From assembly GCA_004293655.1 (NCBI GenBank), contig RDZZ01000047.1, forward strand, positions 1-35,036: DNA of 35,036 nucleotides. The letters are read 5' to 3'. The first letter of the stretch is position 1. Each line of letters starts with the position of its first letter. The notes below the pieces were generated by a model. That model saw nothing but the letters and a program-made list of their open reading frames with translations, did no database searches and had not been told where the DNA came from. Position numbers and translations under genes: made by a program. Shown one piece after another: positions 18,010 to 32,381 of this stretch. Origin of the DNA: Polaromonas sp. (GTDB taxonomy: Bacteria > Pseudomonadota > Gammaproteobacteria > Burkholderiales > Burkholderiaceae_C).

Positions 18010-19737
18010 TTATTTGAACTTTGGCAGGTTGAACTGCGGCGGCACACCCATGCGGGTGTTGATGACCCACTGCTGGGCAATCGACAAGATGTTGTTGGTG
18101 ATCCAGTACAACACCAGGCCCGCCGGGAAGAAGAAGAACATCACACTGAAGATCAGCGGCATGAACCACATCAGTTTGGCCTGCAACGGGTCAGGCGGGG
18201 CCGGGTTTAGAGCCGTTTGCAGCATGGTGGTGAGCGTCATGACCACGGGCAAGATGAAAAACGGGTCTGGCGCGGACAAATCCTTGATCCACAAAATCCA
18301 GGGCGCGTCGCGCATCTCGACACTGGACAGCAGCACCCAGTAAAGTGCAATGAACACCGGAATCTGGACCATGATGGGAAAGCAGCCACCCATCGGGTTG
18401 ACTTTTTCTTCTTTGTAAATCTTCATCATGGCCAACTGCATTTCTTGCGGTTTGTCTTTCAGGCGTTCGCGCATTTCCATGATTTTGGGGTTGATGGCTT
18501 TCATTTTGGCCATGCTCGAATACGCTTTGGCGTTGAGCCAGTAAAACGCAATCTTGAGCAGCAGCACCAGTGCCACAATGGACCAGCCCCAGTTTTGAAT
18601 CAAGGTGTGCAACTTGTCGAGCAGCCAATACAGCGGTTTGGCAAGAATGGTCAACCAGCCGTAGTCCTTGACCAGCTCCAGGCCAGGGGCCAGTGCTTCG
18701 AGAGTTTTTTCTTCCTGGGGGCCAATAAAAAGTTTGGCATCCATGGATTTGGTCATGCCAGGGGCAATCGCGTCGAGCGATGTGATCATGCCGACGGCGT
18801 AAAGGTTGGTGTCAACCTTGCGTTGAAAGAGGTCGCGCCTGATGCCGTCCCCCAGAATCCAGGCCGAGGCAAAGTAGTGTTGCACCATAGCGATATAGCC
18901 ATTGGTAGCCTGCTTTTCAACGTCAACCTTGCCTTTTTCAATGTCCTTGAACTCTACCTTCTGGTATTTTTTAGCCTCGGTGTAGATCGCCGGGCCGGTG
19001 AAGGTCGAGTAGAAGGAAGACTCGCCTGGAGGTGGATTGCCGTCACGTACCAGCTGCAGGTAAAGCTGGGGCGACACAGGGGTACTGCCCGTGTTGATCA
19101 CATCATGGCGAACCGTCGCATCATAGGCACCGCGCCTGAACGTGTAGGTTTTGACCAGCTTGACGCCGCCCACTTCTGCCGACTCAAACTTGACCTGCAG
19201 CTCATCTTGACCGTCTTTGAGGACACGCTCACCCGGCACTGCGGTCATGACTGTCTTGTGCGTGGGCATTGCCACACCACCCGCAGCAGGAATGAGTCCG
19301 GTTTGCGCCACATAGACCCGGTTGCTGCTTTCGTCGAGCAGTACAAAACCGCTTTTTTTGTCCGCCATGTCCTTGAACTTGTTAAAAGACGACCGAATCA
19401 AGGAACCCCCTTCAGTGTCGAACGTCAGGGTAAAGACGTCCGTCGTGACCACCAAACGCTCTTTGCTCGCCTGGGCCGCCACAGATGGCGCACCGGCAGG
19501 CAGTGCAGCGGTGCCCGCAGATGCAGGTGCGGGTGCGGGCACCGCTGAGGAGTTTGCAGTGGGCACCGAAGACGATGAGGCAGGACGCGCATTGTCTGCA
19601 GCATCTACTTTGACAGGCGTCGATGCGTTCGGAAAGAACGTGGGTTTTTGGCCATTGAAAACCTGCCACTGGTCCCACAACAGCACCATGGAAAAACCAA
19701 AAATCACCCATAAAACGGTGCGGCGAATGTCATTCAT
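18010..19737 (-). CDS. yidC: Membrane protein insertase YidC
   Basis: [26 protein letters not shown]-terminal [32 protein letters not shown]-type insertase core. Confidence 0.97.
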   Translation of the reverse strand: MNDIRRTVLWVIFGFSMVLLWDQWQVFNGQKPTFFPNASTPVKVDAADNARPASSSSVPTANSSAVPAPAPASAGTAALPAGAPSVAAQASKERLVVTTDVFTLTFDTEGGSLIRSSFNKFKDMADKKSGFVLLDESSNRVYVAQTGLIPAAGGVAMPTHKTVMTAVPGERVLKDGQDELQVKFESAEVGGVKLVKTYTFRRGAYDATVRHDVINTGSTPVSPQLYLQLVRDGNPPPGESSFYSTFTGPAIYTEAKKYQKVEFKDIEKGKVDVEKQATNGYIAMVQHYFASAWILGDGIRRDLFQRKVDTNLYAVGMITSLDAIAPGMTKSMDAKLFIGPQEEKTLEALAPGLELVKDYGWLTILAKPLYWLLDKLHTLIQNWGWSIVALVLLLKIAFYWLNAKAYSSMAKMKAINPKIMEMRERLKDKPQEMQLAMMKIYKEEKVNPMGGCFPIMVQIPVFIALYWVLLSSVEMRDAPWILWIKDLSAPDPFFILPVVMTLTTMLQTALNPAPPDPLQAKLMWFMPLIFSVMFFFFPAGLVLYWITNNILSIAQQWVINTRMGVPPQFNLPKFK

Positions 19738-20057
19738 GGTGGCTTTTTCTCAGAAGAATTTGGCGTCACGTGTGTGACCAGACGGGTAAATAAAGTGGCA
19801 GGAACGGGGTCGAGTCCGCCATTGCACCAAGGCTGGCACCGTGCCAGCCGGTGCAGCGTAAGGTAGCTGCCCAGCACAGCGCCATGCTGATGCAGGGCCT
19901 GCAGAGAGTAAGCCGAACAACTCGGCTCAAAGCGACACGAAGAACCCAGAGACGGACTGAGCAACAGGCGATAAGCTTTAACCAGACCAATCAGGAAAGT
20001 CTGAGGCAAAGCCACAACAAACTTCGCAGAGCTGGCAAATGTCAAATGATGTTTCAT
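19734..20057 (-). CDS. yidD: Membrane protein insertion efficiency factor YidD
   Basis: LIGLVKAYRLLLSPSLGSSCRFEPSCSAYSLQALHQHGAVLGSYLTLHRLARCQPWCNGGLDPVP. Confidence 0.96.
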   Translation of the reverse strand: MKHHLTFASSAKFVVALPQTFLIGLVKAYRLLLSPSLGSSCRFEPSCSAYSLQALHQHGAVLGSYLTLHRLARCQPWCNGGLDPVPATLFTRLVTHVTPNSSEKKPP

Positions 20058-20076
20058 TGATATTTCGTATCGGCCG

Positions 20077-20499
20077 TCATCTCTGGCCGCAGCCGGCCTG
20101 CATCAAGGCGATGACCTCAGCACGTACAGCTTCTTTGAGGTGTCTCGATGTTGCACTGGGAAATTCTTGGCGGGAAAACCCCCTGCGCAAGCGCACCACA
20201 AAAGCCGCCTGTGGGCAAGTGTGAAAAAAATCAGCACTCACAGCGTAGATTTGCCTTTTGATGGCGTTGCGCGTGACAGCACGTTTGGCCCACCGCTTCG
20301 GCACCATGGCACCCATCCAGACAGATTGAACTGGAAACAGGGCAGCTACCCGAGATTTGTCACCTGTGCTTTTTTCGAGTTCAGCGCGCGGCATCTGGGT
20401 GTGAAGCTCGTTGCAGTGCAAGGAGAAATGCGCGGTTTTGGCAACAACGCGGCCAGCAAGTACAGCCTGAAACTGTGATCGGGTTTTAAGCCGTTGCAC
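20077..20499 (-). CDS. rnpA: Ribonuclease P protein component
   Basis: MQRLKTRSQFQAVLAG...KRWAKRAVTRNAIKRQIYAV; position between yidD and rpmH. Confidence 0.95.
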   Translation of the reverse strand: MQRLKTRSQFQAVLAGRVVAKTAHFSLHCNELHTQMPRAELEKSTGDKSRVAALFPVQSVWMGAMVPKRWAKRAVTRNAIKRQIYAVSADFFHTCPQAAFVVRLRRGFSRQEFPSATSRHLKEAVRAEVIALMQAGCGQR

Positions 20500-20601
20500 A
20501 CAAGGCCATATGTTGTTTAGCTAGAAGTTATGCACGGGACCACAAAACTGCCAACCCAGGCGTGCAATTGTCTTGAATACAAAGGTCAGGGGGCAGGGTG
20601 C

Positions 20602-20736
20602 TCACACAGCCAGACGCTTGCGGCCTTTGGCGCGACGTGCGGCAATGACTGCACGACCACCGCGTGTTTTCATGCGCGTCAGGAAACCGTGCGTGCGTGC
20701 GCGTTTGACTTTGGAGGGTTGGTATGTGCGTTTCAT
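20602..20736 (-). CDS. rpmH: 50S ribosomal protein L34 (not in ORF track)
   Basis: Hand translation: [44 protein letters not shown]. Confidence 0.98.
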   Translation of the reverse strand: MKRTYQPSKVKRARTHGFLTRMKTRGGRAVIAARRAKGRKRLAV

Positions 20737-20785
20737 AATTTATCCAGCTACTTCTGCTTGGTTGTTTGACTGATGTTTTCTATTT

Positions 20786-20877
20786 CTAGAGGCTTGCTCT
20801 AGAGGCTTGCTTGTGACTCGCTTGTAAGTCACATGTGACTCACATGCGACTTACATTCGACTCACGTATGGCTTGTG
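20786..20877 (+). repeat. Tandem array: two 13-bp repeats then six 11-bp units, upstream of dnaA
   Basis: CTAGAGGCTTGCT x2 (20786-20811), then TGTGACTCGCT/TGTAAGTCACA/TGTGACTCACA/TGCGACTTACA/TTCGACTCACG/TATGGCTTGTG (20812-20877). Confidence 0.85.
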
Positions 20878-21112
20878 CATCTGCCCCAATTGCGGGCATT
20901 CGCTAGCGATTTCAGTCTTTCAAGATTCGCATGAAATTTTTTGAAATCGTGCCAATGCCACGACCGGCGACACTTGCTCATCAAGTTAACCCATGATTAT
21001 CACAGATTTCCCAAGGCTGAGACCGGACTGTGGAGTCTGCTGGGGGCAATGCCTTGCATCACAAGCCTGTACAGACCGTATGGAAAACGCGTGAAAGCGA
21101 CAGGAATTACTT

Positions 21113-21171
21113 TGTGGATAACTTGGCCCGAAGACTACAATCACACGTGTCAAAAATGAATCTTATCCACA
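21113..21171 (+). promoter_or_regulatory. DnaA boxes upstream of dnaA
   Basis: TGTGGATAA (21113-21121, reverse box) and TTATCCACA (21163-21171), perfect TTATNCACA matches. Confidence 0.85.
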
Positions 21172-21217
21172 AGCGCCAGACGTACTTTACTGGCAGCACA
21201 GCCCCCGAAAATTCCCC

Positions 21218-22612
21218 ATGTACGACGCGCCCGCAAGCGACTTGAGTCACAGTTTATGGCGAACATGCGTCGACCACCTTGCCCAGGAATTGCCTGAGCA
21301 GCAGTTCAACACCTGGATACGCCCGCTGGTTGCTGAAGTTGCTCAGGACCTCTCGAAAGTCACGATACAAGTCGGCAACCGCTTCAAGCTCGACTGGATT
21401 CGCGCCCAGTATGCTGCCCGCATTGCAGCGCTGCTTGAGAAGGTTTCAGGTCAGAACATTGCACTCGAGTTAGCGCTCGCTCCCCGTGAAAGTCCTATAA
21501 AACAGGTCTCTGTCGCCAGAATCTTTGAAACCTCCGAAATCTCTGAGTCTGCCGGTACAAGTGCGATTGAAGAGTTTGCGGGTGCGCCCTTCAAGAATCG
21601 ACTCAACACTGCACTCACATTCAACACGCTCATTGAGGGCACGGCAAACCGCATGGGACGTGCGGCAGCCATGCACGTTGCCAGCAGCCTGGGCCAGCTT
21701 TACAACCCACTTTTTATTTATGGCGGTGTCGGCCTGGGCAAAACCCACCTGATGCATGCGGTTGGCAATAAACTGCTGGCAGATAACCTTCAGGCAAAAG
21801 TTCTCTACATCCACGCAGAGCAATTCGTCTCGGATGTGGTTAAAGCCTATCAACGCAAGACTTTTGAGGAGTTCAAAGATCGCTACCACTCACTTGATTT
21901 GCTGCTGATTGATGATGTGCAATTTTTTGCCAACAAAGATCGTACGCAAGAAGAGTTCTTCAACGCTTTTGAAGCTCTGCTGACAAAAAAATCACACATC
22001 GTGATGACCAGTGACACCTATCCGAAAGGTCTGACAGACATCCACGAGCGTCTGGTCTCACGCTTTGACTCTGGCCTGACGGTTGCCATTGAGCCGCCTG
22101 AGCTGGAGATGCGCGTGGCCATTTTGATTCGCAAGGCTGAAGTTGAAGGCACGGTGATGCCAGAGGAAGTCGCTTTCTTTGTCGCAAAAAATGTGCGTTC
22201 AAACGTGCGTGAACTCGAAGGCGCATTGCGCAAGATTCTGGCTTACTCTCGCTTTAACCAGAAAGATATCTCCATCCAACTGGCGCGCGAAGCGCTGCGG
22301 GATTTGCTGTCCATCCAAAACCGTCAGATTTCGGTTGAAAATATTCAAAAAACGGTTGCCGACTACTACAAGATCAAAGTGGCAGACATGTATTCCAAAA
22401 AGCGCCCAGCCAGTATTGCCAGGCCGCGTCAGATCGCCATGTACCTGGCCAAGGAACTGACCCAGAAGAGCTTGCCAGAAATCGGCGAGCTGTTCGGTGG
22501 ACGTGACCACACCACGGTGCTGCACGCTGTGCGCAAGATGTCTGCAGAACGCCAGCAACTGACCGAGTTGAACCAGCAGTTGCATGTGCTGGAGCAAACA
22601 TTGAAAGGGTAG
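21218..22612 (+). CDS. dnaA: Chromosomal replication initiator protein DnaA
   Basis: [31 protein letters not shown]-terminal [15 protein letters not shown]. Confidence 0.98.
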   Translation: MYDAPASDLSHSLWRTCVDHLAQELPEQQFNTWIRPLVAEVAQDLSKVTIQVGNRFKLDWIRAQYAARIAALLEKVSGQNIALELALAPRESPIKQVSVARIFETSEISESAGTSAIEEFAGAPFKNRLNTALTFNTLIEGTANRMGRAAAMHVASSLGQLYNPLFIYGGVGLGKTHLMHAVGNKLLADNLQAKVLYIHAEQFVSDVVKAYQRKTFEEFKDRYHSLDLLLIDDVQFFANKDRTQEEFFNAFEALLTKKSHIVMTSDTYPKGLTDIHERLVSRFDSGLTVAIEPPELEMRVAILIRKAEVEGTVMPEEVAFFVAKNVRSNVRELEGALRKILAYSRFNQKDISIQLAREALRDLLSIQNRQISVENIQKTVADYYKIKVADMYSKKRPASIARPRQIAMYLAKELTQKSLPEIGELFGGRDHTTVLHAVRKMSAERQQLTELNQQLHVLEQTLKG

Positions 22613-22652
22613 AAAAGGATGAAAAAAGCAGCAAGCCACACAAGGATAACCC

Positions 22653-22870
22653 TGTGGATAACTTTTTAATAACTGGTGAGTTATCCACAGGAGAGGCGTT
22701 ACGGCAGAAGTTGTTCAGTTTTCATACACCTATTTCAAGGGTTCAAAACACAGGGTTATACAGTCGCCAAGTGATTGATTTAAAACAAAAAATTGAGGTT
22801 ATGCACAGAAAAGTGGTACTTCTACTACTACTACTAATTTGAATTAAAGAAATAAAGAGATAGAGAGTTG
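22653..22870 (+). other. Candidate oriC core in dnaA-dnaN: DnaA boxes, DnaA-trio-like repeat, AT-rich unwinding region
   Basis: TGTGGATAA 22653-22661, TTATCCACA 22681-22689, TTATGCACA 22799-22807, then CTACTACTACTACTA 22822-22836 and AT-rich TAATTTGAATTAAAGAAATAAAGAGATAG. Confidence 0.8.
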
Positions 22871-22899
22871 AAGAAGTCAACAGAAACAAAAAGGAAATC

Positions 22900-26749
<3,850 letters not shown>

Positions 26750-26853
26750 TGTTCGCTACCCGTCAGGCTCCGTCAGGTTCCGTCAAGTTTTTAAAGGTAC
26801 ATCAGCAGGTAGAGTGGTTTTAATATCAACGAGATAACCGATGAGACAACTTC

Positions 26854-27750
26854 ATGAGCGACAAAAACGACTACACCCCACCCAAAGTCTGGACCTGGGA
26901 CCAAGAAAATGGCGGTAAGTTTGCCAGCATCAACCGACCCATTGCCGGTGTGACGCATGACAGGGCCCTGCCAGTAGGCCGCCACCCACTGCAGCTTTAT
27001 TCACTGGGCACGCCCAACGGTGTCAAGGTGACCATCATGCTCGAAGAGTTGCTGGCATCGGGCTGCAGTGGTGCTGAGTACGACGCCTGGCTGATCCGCA
27101 TCAGTGAGGGAGACCAGTTTGGCAGCGGATTTGTGGCGGTCAATCCCAACTCCAAGATTCCGGCGCTGATGGACCGCAGTGGCCCGGCACCCGTGCGGGT
27201 GTTCGAGTCCGGCGCGATTTTGCAATACCTGGCTGAAAAGTTCGGCATGTTTTTGCCTGCAGGTGGCGCAGCGCGTGCCGAGTGCCTGTCGTGGCTGTTC
27301 TGGCAGATGGGCAGCGCGCCTTTCCTGGGCGGCGGCTTCGGCCATTTCTATGCTTACGCGCCGGCCAAATTTGAGTACCCCATCAATCGCTACGCGATGG
27401 AGGTCAAGCGCCAGCTGGATGTATTAGACCGCCAGCTGGCAGAGCACCGTTTCCTGGCAGGCAGCCAATACACCATCGCAGACATGGCGGTGTGGCCCTG
27501 GTATGGCACGCTGGTCAAGGGACTGCTGTACGAGGCCGGCGAGTTCTTGAGCGTGCATGAGTACAAGCACGTTCTGCGCTGGGCGGACGAGGTTGCTGCG
27601 CGCCCTGCTGTGCAACGCGGGCGCAAGGTCAACCGCGTTTTTGGCGAGCCTTCCAGCCAGCTGCATGAGCGGCATGAGGCCAGCGACTTTGACGCAAAAA
27701 CGCAAGACAAGTTGACCCCGCCCGTCCAGGCGCCCAGTGACAAAGCGTGA
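26854..27750 (+). CDS. yghU: Glutathione S-transferase family, YghU-like disulfide-bond oxidoreductase
   Basis: YTPPKVWTWDQENGGKFASINRPIAGVTHDRALPVGRHPLQLYSLGTPNGVKVTIMLEELL. Confidence 0.88.
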   Translation: MSDKNDYTPPKVWTWDQENGGKFASINRPIAGVTHDRALPVGRHPLQLYSLGTPNGVKVTIMLEELLASGCSGAEYDAWLIRISEGDQFGSGFVAVNPNSKIPALMDRSGPAPVRVFESGAILQYLAEKFGMFLPAGGAARAECLSWLFWQMGSAPFLGGGFGHFYAYAPAKFEYPINRYAMEVKRQLDVLDRQLAEHRFLAGSQYTIADMAVWPWYGTLVKGLLYEAGEFLSVHEYKHVLRWADEVAARPAVQRGRKVNRVFGEPSSQLHERHEASDFDAKTQDKLTPPVQAPSDKA

Positions 27751-27794
27751 CCATCACGGCGCGCTGTCATCTCTTTCATTTACTTTTTTGATCC

Positions 27795-28049
27795 ATGACC
27801 GAAATCACCCAACCCCCTGAGCTGCCCGACCGTCTGTCAACCGACGAGCGCAGCCCGCATTTCAACAAGGCGGTCTTTGAGCATGACGTGGGCATCCGCT
27901 TCAACGACAAAGACCGCAACGACGTACAAGAGTATTGCATCAGCGAAGGCTGGATCAAGGTGCCCGTGGGCAACAAGGTGGACCGCAAAGGCCATCCGCT
28001 GACGATCAAGCTCAAGGGCCGGGTTGAGTCGTTCTACAAGCAGGCTTGA
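27795..28049 (+). CDS. DUF3297 family small protein
   Basis: 84 aa: LPDRLSTDERSPHFNKAVFEHDVGIRFNDKDRNDVQEYCISEGWIKVPVGN. Confidence 0.8.
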   Translation: MTEITQPPELPDRLSTDERSPHFNKAVFEHDVGIRFNDKDRNDVQEYCISEGWIKVPVGNKVDRKGHPLTIKLKGRVESFYKQA

Positions 28050-28079
28050 CGACCGTCACGCTCCGGTGCGGTGTTTTTT

Positions 28080-28141
28080 TCAACAAAAAAGGCAGCTGTG
28101 GCAATGAGGACGGGCGCTGCAAGCTATTTTATTTATAGCAA
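28080..28141 (-). repeat. Dispersed repeat copy F between convergent DUF3297 gene and minE
   Basis: Minus strand TTGCTATAAATAAAATAGCTTGCAGCGCCCGTCCTCATTGCCACAGCTGCCTTTTTTGTTG. Confidence 0.55.
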
Positions 28142-28175
28142 AAAGGGTTTTGGCGTACTGCTGGCTGACCGCGCC

Positions 28176-28436
28176 TTATTTGCCGTCAGGCAGCTCGATC
28201 TTGACTTCCAGCACATCCAGGTTGCCGTCACGCTCCATGGTGACTTTGATGTCGTCGAGGTTGATGGGGATGTACCTGGCAATCACGGCAATCAGGTCGC
28301 GCTGCAGGTCGTGCAAGTACTCGGGTTTGGCACTGCTGCCCAGCCGCTCGTGCGCCAGGATGAGTTGCAGGCGCTCTTTGGCGACATTGGCAGTTTTCTT
28401 TTTCTCGCCCAGAAAAAACGACAAGTATGGAGCCAT
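28176..28436 (-). CDS. minE: Cell division topological specificity factor MinE
   Basis: [31 protein letters not shown]. Confidence 0.96.
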   Translation of the reverse strand: MAPYLSFFLGEKKKTANVAKERLQLILAHERLGSSAKPEYLHDLQRDLIAVIARYIPINLDDIKVTMERDGNLDVLEVKIELPDGK

Positions 28437-28442
28437 GGTGTC

Positions 28443-29261
28443 TTATCTTCCCCCGAACAGGCGTTTTAGCAAACTTGGTTTCGGCACATCAATGAAGCGC
28501 AGGGGTTTGTCAGGCACGCCCAGAAAGCGCTCGATCACATCTTTGTAGGCTTCTGACACATCGCTGCCCTCCATTAAAACGGCAGGCACGCCCTGGTTGG
28601 AGGCCTGCAGTACAGCCTCTGACTCGGGAATCACCCCAATCAGCGGTATGCGCAGGATGTCCTTGATGTCGTCAATCGACAGCATCTGGCCTTGGCCAAC
28701 CCGGCTTGGGTTGTAACGGGTAATCAAGAGGTGTTCCTTGATGGGCTCATTGCCTTGCATGGCGCGCCGGGTCTTGCTGGCCAGTATGCCCAGAATGCGG
28801 TCAGAGTCGCGCACACTGGAGACCTCGGGGTTGGTCACAACCAGTGCTTCATCGGCAAAATGCATGGCCATGAGTGCGCCGGTTTCAATGCCTGCCGGGG
28901 AGTCACAAACAATGAACTCAAAATCCATTGCGGCCAGGTCGGTGAGCACTTTCTCGACACCATCCTTGGTCAGCGCATCCTTGTCGCGCGTTTGCGAGGC
29001 GGCCAGCACAAACAGATCGGGGCATTTTTTGTCTTTGATCAGGGCCTGCTGAAGGCTGGCTTCGCCTTGAATGACGTTGATCAGGTCATACACCACACGG
29101 CGCTCGCAGCCCATGATCAGGTCCAGGTTGCGCAATCCCACGTCAAAATCAATCACCGCCGTTTTGTGGCCACGCAGAGCCAGACCGGTCGAAAAGCTGG
29201 CGCTGGTGGTGGTCTTGCCCACGCCACCCTTGCCCGAGGTCACAACAATTATTTTTGCCAT
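28443..29261 (-). CDS. minD: Septum site-determining ATPase MinD
   Basis: MAKIIVVTSGKGGVGKTTTSASFSTGLALRG; C-terminal amphipathic LKRLFGGR. Confidence 0.97.
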   Translation of the reverse strand: MAKIIVVTSGKGGVGKTTTSASFSTGLALRGHKTAVIDFDVGLRNLDLIMGCERRVVYDLINVIQGEASLQQALIKDKKCPDLFVLAASQTRDKDALTKDGVEKVLTDLAAMDFEFIVCDSPAGIETGALMAMHFADEALVVTNPEVSSVRDSDRILGILASKTRRAMQGNEPIKEHLLITRYNPSRVGQGQMLSIDDIKDILRIPLIGVIPESEAVLQASNQGVPAVLMEGSDVSEAYKDVIERFLGVPDKPLRFIDVPKPSLLKRLFGGR

Positions 29262-29358
29262 ACGGGAATTGCCTTTTTGGAAAATTTATCAGGTGACTGT
29301 TCGATTGGACGGCTGAAATGGGGCCACCCAATGCGCACAGTCAAAGCCGTGGCGGCCA

Positions 29359-30189
29359 TCACATGGCGTCCATCATGAGTTTGTCGCCGTCTGCGGTTGT
29401 GACCAGACGTACCTGGGCGGGCTTGCCTTGCACATGGTCTGGCAGCGGGTTCTCGCCGGTGCGGTAAACGCCCGCAATGCTGAGCAATTGTGCTTCTAAG
29501 GCCAGTGCAAAAATACGGGCATCCGTGTTGCCGCGCGCACCTGCGATGGCTTTGCCGCGCAGGGGGGCATAAACGTGAATATGGCCGTCTGCAATAACTT
29601 CTGCACCGGCACTGACCATCGCCAGCACGACCAGGTCTCGCCCGCGCGCATAGACTTGCTGGCCCGATCGCAAGGGCTTGTCGATCACCAAGGCGCTGAG
29701 CTGGCCGGGCGCAGGCATAACGGCAGTGGCGACTGCAGGGGCTTGGGCCGGCGGGCTTTCGGGTGTTGCCCGTGCTGCTGCAGGCGCTGTGCCGGTGTCG
29801 TCAGGTGCGCCTTGGGTTGGCTTTTTTGCCTTGTTGCCCAACAGGTAGGCATCAGGCGTGGGTATCAGGCCCGTGCCGAGTGCTGCCGCCATCTGCGCAC
29901 TGCTGCCGCCCTTGACCGCTATCGGGTTCAGGCGGTAAGTGCGCAGCAGGCTTGACAAATTGTGAAAGTCAAGTTCGGGTGCAGCATGGTCCGGGCCAGC
30001 TTGCAGGGGCGAGAGGTCAATGACCAGAGCGTCTTGGTCAAAGAAATCAGGAATGTCGCCAAACCGTGATGTCAGTTCGCGTTGCAAGGCAGCCAGATCG
30101 GTCGATTTAAGCAGCAGCGCTACCAGCGGCAGGTTGGCGCTTTTGATCTCAAATGTGGTGGGCGTGGTGGCCGAGATGGCAACAGTCAT
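29359..30189 (-). CDS. minC: Septum site-determining protein MinC
   Basis: VIDKPLRSGQQVYARGRDLVVLAMVSAGAEVIADGHIHVYAPLRGKAIAGARGNTDARIFA. Confidence 0.95.
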   Translation of the reverse strand: MTVAISATTPTTFEIKSANLPLVALLLKSTDLAALQRELTSRFGDIPDFFDQDALVIDLSPLQAGPDHAAPELDFHNLSSLLRTYRLNPIAVKGGSSAQMAAALGTGLIPTPDAYLLGNKAKKPTQGAPDDTGTAPAAARATPESPPAQAPAVATAVMPAPGQLSALVIDKPLRSGQQVYARGRDLVVLAMVSAGAEVIADGHIHVYAPLRGKAIAGARGNTDARIFALALEAQLLSIAGVYRTGENPLPDHVQGKPAQVRLVTTADGDKLMMDAM

Positions 30190-30511
30190 GGGTGCAGTGC
30201 GTTGGGGTGTCACGTAGGGGCATCAAGCGGTTGCAGAGAACTGTCCCTATGGTGAAGGGTAAATTCCAGGTTTCGGGTCAGAATTTGTCATCAATGTGTC
30301 CTAAGGTAACCAAAAGCGCACCAGTGCCGGTCTGAGCCCATGTATTTTGCAGATCACAGATTCAAACCCGCTTTTGCTTTGTTACTTTTTACTTGACATT
30401 TGATGAATTTTCCGCAGTTTCTGATTGTATCTGCCGTGCTGTCCCGGAGATCACGGCCGTGAGGCTCGTGAAAGCTTGAGATGGTTTGAGATGGTTTGAG
30501 TGTTGCGCAGG

Positions 30512-31342
30512 TCAAAGCTCGATTTCGGCAGCCAGCGGTGCATGGTCAGACAAATGCGACCACGGCTTGCGCGGCAGTACCACTGGCTTGTGGCCAATCG
30601 CGTTGCGCACATAAATACGGTCCAGCTGCAGCAAAGGCTGGCGCGCGGGAAAGGTGCGGGCCGGGTGGCCATGCGCCTGCACAAACACTTCATGCAGGCC
30701 AGCGCCCTGCGCCAGCTGCGCCTGGGCGCGGTGCCGCCAGTCGTTGAAGTCGCCCGCCACCACCAAAGGCGCCTGTGGGGGAACAGCAGCGGCAATCAGC
30801 TGGCACAGCCTGTCCATTTGCTGGGTGCGGTGGGTCTGTGTCAGGCTCAAATGCACGCATATGGCGTGCAAGTTGACACTTTGGCCGGGAATGGCCAGCT
30901 CACAATGCAGCAGGCCACGGCGTTCAGGCCCGCTGATCGACACATCGTGATTTTTAAAACGCACAATCGGAAACTTGGACATCACCGCGTTGCCGTGGTC
31001 GCCTTTGTCATAAACAGCGTTGCGTCCGTAGGCAAACTCGGGCCAGATGCTGTCGGCTAAAAACTCGTAGTGTGGTGCCTTGGGAAAGTGCTCAAACCTG
31101 CCGCCATGCTGGGTGTGCTTGCCTGTGACTTCTTGTAGAAACACCACGTCCGCTCCGATTTTTCGTACCGCTTCGCGCAGCTCGGGCAGAATGAATTTGC
31201 GGTTGAAAAACGTGAACCCTTTGTGAATGTTGACGGTCAGCACCTTCAGCGAAAATGCGCTGGCGGCGACAGTCCGTGCTTGCTGAGCTTCAGCGCGCTC
31301 GGATACCTTGACGCTGACGTGCAGGGATTCGTTGGGGGTCAT
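30512..31342 (-). CDS. Endonuclease/exonuclease/phosphatase family protein
   Basis: LTVNIHKGFT, VVFLQEVTGKH, VVAGDFNDWRHRA, LDRIYVRN, SDHAPLAAEIEL. Confidence 0.88.
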   Translation of the reverse strand: MTPNESLHVSVKVSERAEAQQARTVAASAFSLKVLTVNIHKGFTFFNRKFILPELREAVRKIGADVVFLQEVTGKHTQHGGRFEHFPKAPHYEFLADSIWPEFAYGRNAVYDKGDHGNAVMSKFPIVRFKNHDVSISGPERRGLLHCELAIPGQSVNLHAICVHLSLTQTHRTQQMDRLCQLIAAAVPPQAPLVVAGDFNDWRHRAQAQLAQGAGLHEVFVQAHGHPARTFPARQPLLQLDRIYVRNAIGHKPVVLPRKPWSHLSDHAPLAAEIEL

Positions 31343-31427
31343 GGGAGGGGCAGACGTCTAAATTCGTCATTATTTGTCATTGTTACCCTGATGCCGGCCC
31401 AACGCTTGCAAGACGGCGGGCGCATTT

Positions 31428-32270
31428 TCAGCGCCGGGTGTCTCGCAGCCAGCCCAGACCTGCCGAGGTGCCGCCAGACTGGCCGCCTTTTCTGGGCCGG
31501 TATTCGCAGCCCACCCAGCCGTCCCAGCCGCATTGCGCGCTGACCTCGTCGATCACACCGAACAGGTAGGTGCAGTTCAACTCGCCCACATCGGGTTCAT
31601 GGCGCTCGGGCACGCCAGCGATCTGAAAGTGCCCCACTGCACCCAACGGCAGGTAGTTGCGGATTTTCATGGCAACATCACCCTCGACAATCTGGCAGTG
31701 GTACAGGTCCATCTGCACCTTGGCGTTGGCCGCGCCTGTCTCGGCAATCACTTCATGGGCGTGGTCTTGCCGGTTGAGAAAAAAGCGCGGTATGTCGCGC
31801 GTGTTGATGGGCTCGATCAGCACATCGCAGCCCTGTTGTGCGGCCTGCGCGGCTGCCCAGCGCAGGTTGGCAACGTACGTGGGCTGAACGTCTTCGCGCT
31901 GCAGGCCCGGCGGAATCAAGCCCGCCATGACGTGAATGCGCGGGCAACCCAGTGCCTGCGCATAACCCAGTGCCAGCAAAACGCCCGCCTGAAATTCGGC
32001 TTCACGCCCGGGAATGCAGGCCGTGCCCCGGTCGCCAGACCGCTCCCAGGCGTGGGCAATCGACGTTGCATCGGTGCCCCCCGGCGGCGCGTTGAACAGC
32101 ACCTGCTGCAAACCGTTGGCTTGGAGCCGCGCGGTCAGCTCTGCCGGGCTGAAGGCGTAGGGGAACAGGTATTCGACGGCTTTAAAGCCATCCTGGGCCG
32201 CGGCTTCAAAGCGGTCAAGGAACGGCAGCTCGGGGTACATCATGGACAGGTTGGCGGCGAATTTTGGCAT
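31428..32270 (-). CDS. otnI: Hydroxypyruvate/2-oxo-tetronate isomerase family protein (OtnI)
   Basis: [54 protein letters not shown]; in cluster with otnC/otnK. Confidence 0.9.
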   Translation of the reverse strand: MPKFAANLSMMYPELPFLDRFEAAAQDGFKAVEYLFPYAFSPAELTARLQANGLQQVLFNAPPGGTDATSIAHAWERSGDRGTACIPGREAEFQAGVLLALGYAQALGCPRIHVMAGLIPPGLQREDVQPTYVANLRWAAAQAAQQGCDVLIEPINTRDIPRFFLNRQDHAHEVIAETGAANAKVQMDLYHCQIVEGDVAMKIRNYLPLGAVGHFQIAGVPERHEPDVGELNCTYLFGVIDEVSAQCGWDGWVGCEYRPRKGGQSGGTSAGLGWLRDTRR

Positions 32271-32283
32271 GGCTTGATTGGAT

Positions 32284-32342
32284 TTACTATTAAATTAGGA
32301 GCAATAAAAGACCGTGGATATTGCTGTAGAGGTATTTTTTGC
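32284..32342 (+). repeat. Dispersed repeat copy G just upstream of otnI
   Basis: TTACTATTAAATTAGGAGCAATAAAAGACCGTGGATATTGCTGTAGAGGTATTTTTTGC; ungapped resemblance to copy A. Confidence 0.5.
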
Positions 32343-32381
32343 TATTGTTTTTAACTGCTGTATGCGAGGAATCAGGAAACC

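Noticed and set aside
18217-19548. Long plus-strand ORF of 443 aa
   Set aside because: Exactly antisense to yidC; His/Gln-rich shadow translation.
20528-20536. TTATGCACG as a DnaA box in the rnpA-rpmH gap
   Set aside because: One mismatch to consensus and isolated from the other boxes; not strong enough alone.
30478-30500. GAGATGGTTT GAGATGGTTT GAG tandem repeat
   Set aside because: Only two short units downstream of a gene; no further structure to support function.
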